From the NCBI GenBank assembly GCA_017303475.1, contig JAFLBO010000020.1, forward strand, positions 31,469 through 95,468: DNA of 64,000 bases, read 5' to 3'. How positions within the stretch are numbered: the stretch's first letter is position 1; each line of letters begins with the position of its first letter. Origin of the DNA: Chitinophagales bacterium (GTDB lineage: Bacteria; Bacteroidota; Bacteroidia; Chitinophagales; Saprospiraceae). A program made the translations under genes and the position numbers. Under the pieces are notes generated by a model, which worked only from the letters and a program-made list of their open reading frames with translations, ran no database searches and had not been told where the DNA came from. Positions 61,569 to 64,000 of this stretch are shown here, in pieces.

Positions 61569-61669
61569 CACCACTGAGGCACTGAGGGCACTAAGGGCTT
61601 AAACTGAGAGTCTCACTTTGAGTGAGACTCTCAGTTTAAGCCCTTAGTGCCCTCAGTACCTCAGTGGTG
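61569..61669. repeat. 49-bp-arm hairpin with 3-nt loop
   Basis: 61569-61617 pairs with 61621-61669 with one mismatch (C versus T at position 12 of the arm), around the loop TTG. Arms are built from ACTGAGG / CTAAGGG words. It lies between the CotH and OmpA-domain genes. Confidence 0.92.
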
Positions 61670-61689
61670 AACCTAAAACACCAATCCAC

Positions 61690-63741
61690 TCAAATACTCA
61701 ACTTCCTCAACTCCGCCTTCAAATCCTTGAGCGGCATAGGCTGATATACCAGACTTGGCGTTTGCTCTCCTACCCGCATGTCTTTTTGCGAGTAATGTGC
61801 TACACCGTTTTCAATCTTAATGGCAACGATGGTGATTTTTTTACCTTTTGGCAGTCCTTTCGCTACGTATTGACCATTCGCCATACGGTTGAAAGGAAGC
61901 ATCGCTTTGATATCGCTGCATATAGCATAAAGGGATGCATCTTCCTGTTCCGCAACCATGACTTCCATTTTGGGTGCTGGATCATTGTAAAAACGGTCAC
62001 AGTTTATCCAGCCCAGCTGCCCAACACTGGCTACGTATGAACTAAGCATTGAGCTCTGTGCCTTGGGGCTCTCAGCATTTAAAAGGTTTCTTTCCTTTAA
62101 TTCCATTTGTAAACTATCAGATAACGGCCTCAAACCAGTTGAGGCCAGCAAACGACTCATCACACGGCTAGTGGTGTCGGACGACAGACTTTGATAAACC
62201 TGGCTATTCATGCGCTGATAGCCTTGATATTGATCTATTACTTTCACACCAATCAGACTTTCGTACAGATTACCCTGAATTTTTACGTCTTTTTTGGTAT
62301 TCGAAGAAAAACCGGCCATCACCATCATCATTTGCATTTCCTCAGAAGCTGCATCATCCAGCCCCCAGTAGAGGTTACTGTAAACCGGATATTTTTGGAT
62401 GTTTTTGGCTTGCGTTTTCAGCGCTTTGGCCAGGGCTCTGGAGTAATAGTGCACACGCAATTCTCTTTGGTACATGGCAATGGCGGCCAACCGTGCGCGG
62501 AGCTCTGCTTCCCAGGCGCGATGGTCTTCAATGTAACGGACCTTTGCTTTTTCGTAGCCCGACATATTGACCTCGTAACGTTCCAGCAACTGTACATATT
62601 TGGCTGAATCCCGTGTATAGCGTTCTGATTGTTCCTGATAATAGACCTGTGCTCTTTTGGTAGCTTTTTTGCTCATTTTCTCCACATTGCCCGAGGTCGC
62701 AAATATTTTTTGCACCTCTTCCCACACCGGTTTTTTGGGCGCACGTGGTTTGTAAGGCGCCACCGGAGCTTTGGGCGCCAGCGGCATTTGCCCCTTAAAC
62801 GCCGGATAATCAGGCTTGGGATACTCGGCCACTTTGATGGCAGCAATACGCTTGCCCAGCTCTGGGTCAATATTGAGTTCGGCACGACTTGGTTTCAGGG
62901 TGCGACGGAATTTTTGCCCGGCAGGCTTCCAGTTTACGCCGCCTGTAGACACCGGCTGGGCATAAAAAAGTTCCATTTGAGGATCAAAATTACCTCCATT
63001 GGGTATGGCCACAGTTAATTCCATACCATCGGCCAGGCGCAGGGGTTTGCCCTCCGATTGTGCTGTTACGCTCACCATGCCGCCAGTCTGCAATATTTGT
63101 CCGTCGCTGGTGGTGGTCAGGTTGTGCATAATGAATGCTGCCGGATCATATGCTTCCTGTATTAGCAGATCCACATTTCCGGTGGGCGCTGTGCCATCTT
63201 CAAACACAAAAGCATGCGCGGGCACCACAACAAGGGTTCCCTTGGCGGCAGTAATGGTTTGTTCCTGCCCGGTGTTTACAGGAAAAACCTGTTCTGTGTT
63301 GGCGCCAAGGCGTTCCCTCAAGTCCCAGAAATTATCAAATAAAAACGAAGTAATGGCCACATCCACACGCCGGTTGTTTTGCCGGCCCAGATCTGAGGTG
63401 TTCCAGGATTTTTCCTCACCCCAGTTTTTTACACCAGCCTTTTGGGCGGTAAGTCCTTTTTGTTCCAGATAGTTCTGCACCGCGGCTGCACGTGCGGCAG
63501 CCAACTCGCGGTTGTAACTGTTCGTACCACGGTCGTCGGTAAAGGCTTCAAGCTCTAATTGGTAATCGCCGGCCTGCAATAGTACAGGCGCCAGTTCGTC
63601 TAACACCTGACGGGCTTCGGCCGTGAGTTCAGACTTGTCGGTGTCAAAGTAAACGGATGTTTTTACAGGAGTTTGCGCTTGTTGCGCCATTAAAGAAAGG
63701 CTGCAAAAGAGCCATAGCAGTGGCAAATAAACTTTGTTCAT
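61690..63741 (-). CDS. Exported OmpA-domain protein with extended C-terminal region
   Basis: The 683-residue protein has a signal peptide (LLWLFCSLSLMAQQ) followed directly by an OmpA-like peptidoglycan-binding domain (about 25-135): TSVYFDTDKSELTAEARQVLDELAPVL, LELEAFTDDRGTNSYNRELAAARAAAVQNYL and LGRQNNRRVDVAI. An N-terminal rather than C-terminal OmpA domain is unusual. The rest (ZU5-like segment around VFPVNTGQEQTITAAKGTLVVVPAHAF, then Tyr/Arg-rich helical stretches) is unassigned. It may link the envelope to peptidoglycan. Confidence 0.83.
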   Translation of the reverse strand: MNKVYLPLLWLFCSLSLMAQQAQTPVKTSVYFDTDKSELTAEARQVLDELAPVLLQAGDYQLELEAFTDDRGTNSYNRELAAARAAAVQNYLEQKGLTAQKAGVKNWGEEKSWNTSDLGRQNNRRVDVAITSFLFDNFWDLRERLGANTEQVFPVNTGQEQTITAAKGTLVVVPAHAFVFEDGTAPTGNVDLLIQEAYDPAAFIMHNLTTTSDGQILQTGGMVSVTAQSEGKPLRLADGMELTVAIPNGGNFDPQMELFYAQPVSTGGVNWKPAGQKFRRTLKPSRAELNIDPELGKRIAAIKVAEYPKPDYPAFKGQMPLAPKAPVAPYKPRAPKKPVWEEVQKIFATSGNVEKMSKKATKRAQVYYQEQSERYTRDSAKYVQLLERYEVNMSGYEKAKVRYIEDHRAWEAELRARLAAIAMYQRELRVHYYSRALAKALKTQAKNIQKYPVYSNLYWGLDDAASEEMQMMMVMAGFSSNTKKDVKIQGNLYESLIGVKVIDQYQGYQRMNSQVYQSLSSDTTSRVMSRLLASTGLRPLSDSLQMELKERNLLNAESPKAQSSMLSSYVASVGQLGWINCDRFYNDPAPKMEVMVAEQEDASLYAICSDIKAMLPFNRMANGQYVAKGLPKGKKITIVAIKIENGVAHYSQKDMRVGEQTPSLVYQPMPLKDLKAELRKLSI

Positions 63742-63874
63742 ACAGGCAGATTTATACGATGAAAAATGGATAAACTAATTGATGCTTACCCTGGCAGATA
63801 TGCATAAAAAGCCCTAAACAGATATATTATTGCACGATGGATTTTTTTAGCATTTGTCATCCTCCGTTGCACAA
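63742..63874. other. Spacer between the OmpA-domain gene and the group II intron
   Basis: About 130 AT-rich bases. Near the intron, TTGCACGATGG and its partial complement CCTCCGTTGCACAA (about 63826-63874) may form a weak hairpin that served as the intron target. No gene is apparent. Confidence 0.4.
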
Positions 63875-64000
63875 ATCGAGTAGGAGGAGAGCGTTAGCCC
63901 TCCGTCCTCTCACACCACCGGACGTACGGGTCTCGTATCACGGCGGTTCATTAAAGTTCTACGACGATGGGTGTACAGTTCCGTTAAGGGAGTGTACCCC
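63875..64000 (-). mobile_element. Group II intron, 3' part (domains V and VI)
   Basis: Read on the minus strand, GAACCGCCGTGATACGAG followed by ACCCGTACGTCCGGTGGTG is domain V of a bacterial group II intron (lower stem ACCGCCG/CGGTGGT). GAGGACGGAGGGCTAACGC and CTCCTCCTACTCGAT form domain VI and the 3' splice end at about 63875. The intron continues past the window end, where its reverse transcriptase gene should lie. The 3' exon runs into the spacer downstream of 63742. Confidence 0.85.

Overview
The window reads as chromosome of a free-living Bacteroidota bacterium, most likely the Saprospiria/Lewinella/Haliscomenobacter side of the phylum. The signs are several exported proteins with type IX secretion (T9SS) C-terminal sorting domains, FG-GAP/ASPIC-UnbV and CotH proteins, a TAnnTTTG-type promoter (27740-27770) and few Shine-Dalgarno sequences. 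The species assignment is inference; there is no rRNA or marker phylogeny here.

Layout. 1-5.1 kb: end of a 3-hydroxyacyl-CoA dehydrogenase, a HIT hydrolase, a YhhN-family membrane protein and two T9SS-exported proteins. 5.1-9.4 kb: tRNA-Leu, tRNA-Gly, ppk1, mnmD-like methyltransferase and a DnaQ-like exonuclease. 9.4-12.2 kb: an MbnP-MbnP-MbnH (di-heme) operon. 12.3-18.5 kb: secreted trypsin-like protease, a four-helix-bundle gene, pepT, a helical Ala/Lys/Glu protein and a 7TM-DISM histidine kinase. 18.6-32.2 kb: a large FG-GAP lipoprotein, a frameshifted T9SS protein, an FAD amine oxidoreductase, purA, an orphan antitoxin-like gene, priA and an unrecognised cytosolic protein. 32.7-43.6 kb: an accessory block of secreted proteins (including a subtilase), three copies of a 65-nt motif, two MITE-like insertions and a duplicated repeat-bounded four-helix-bundle element. 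43.6-47.2 kb: an ECF sigma / anti-sigma-like / DUF4097-like / outer-membrane operon. 47.5-57.8 kb: ABC-F ATPase, a bestrophin gene with an in-frame stop, rplT-rpmI-infC, an AAA+/M41 fusion, and a beta-CASP nuclease coupled to an HD phosphohydrolase. 57.9-63.7 kb: a repeat-rich peptidoglycan-binding protein, a small isomerase-like protein, CotH and an OmpA-domain protein. The window ends inside the 3' part of a group II intron.

The most unusual pattern is architectural. More than a dozen intergenic gaps carry long inverted repeats whose arms are built from short tandem words. The words differ from locus to locus, but the layout is the same. Arms often abut start or stop codons, and several centres close on a 3-nt loop. 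At 14.2-14.7 kb and 42.7-43.6 kb, and in a deleted form at 41.8-42.2 kb, the palindrome encloses a TIGR02436-type four-helix-bundle gene. An empty relative of the 42-kb element sits at 47.3 kb. I read this as a candidate mobile or self-expanding element: four-helix-bundle gene plus tandem-word palindrome, with gene-less derivatives. It recalls 23S rRNA intervening sequences that encode S23 proteins. It is inferred from sequence layout only.

Two genes look disrupted by single events: an A8 homopolymer frameshift at 22848-22855 and an in-frame TGA at 50999-51001. Both could be sequencing errors, phase variation or decay.
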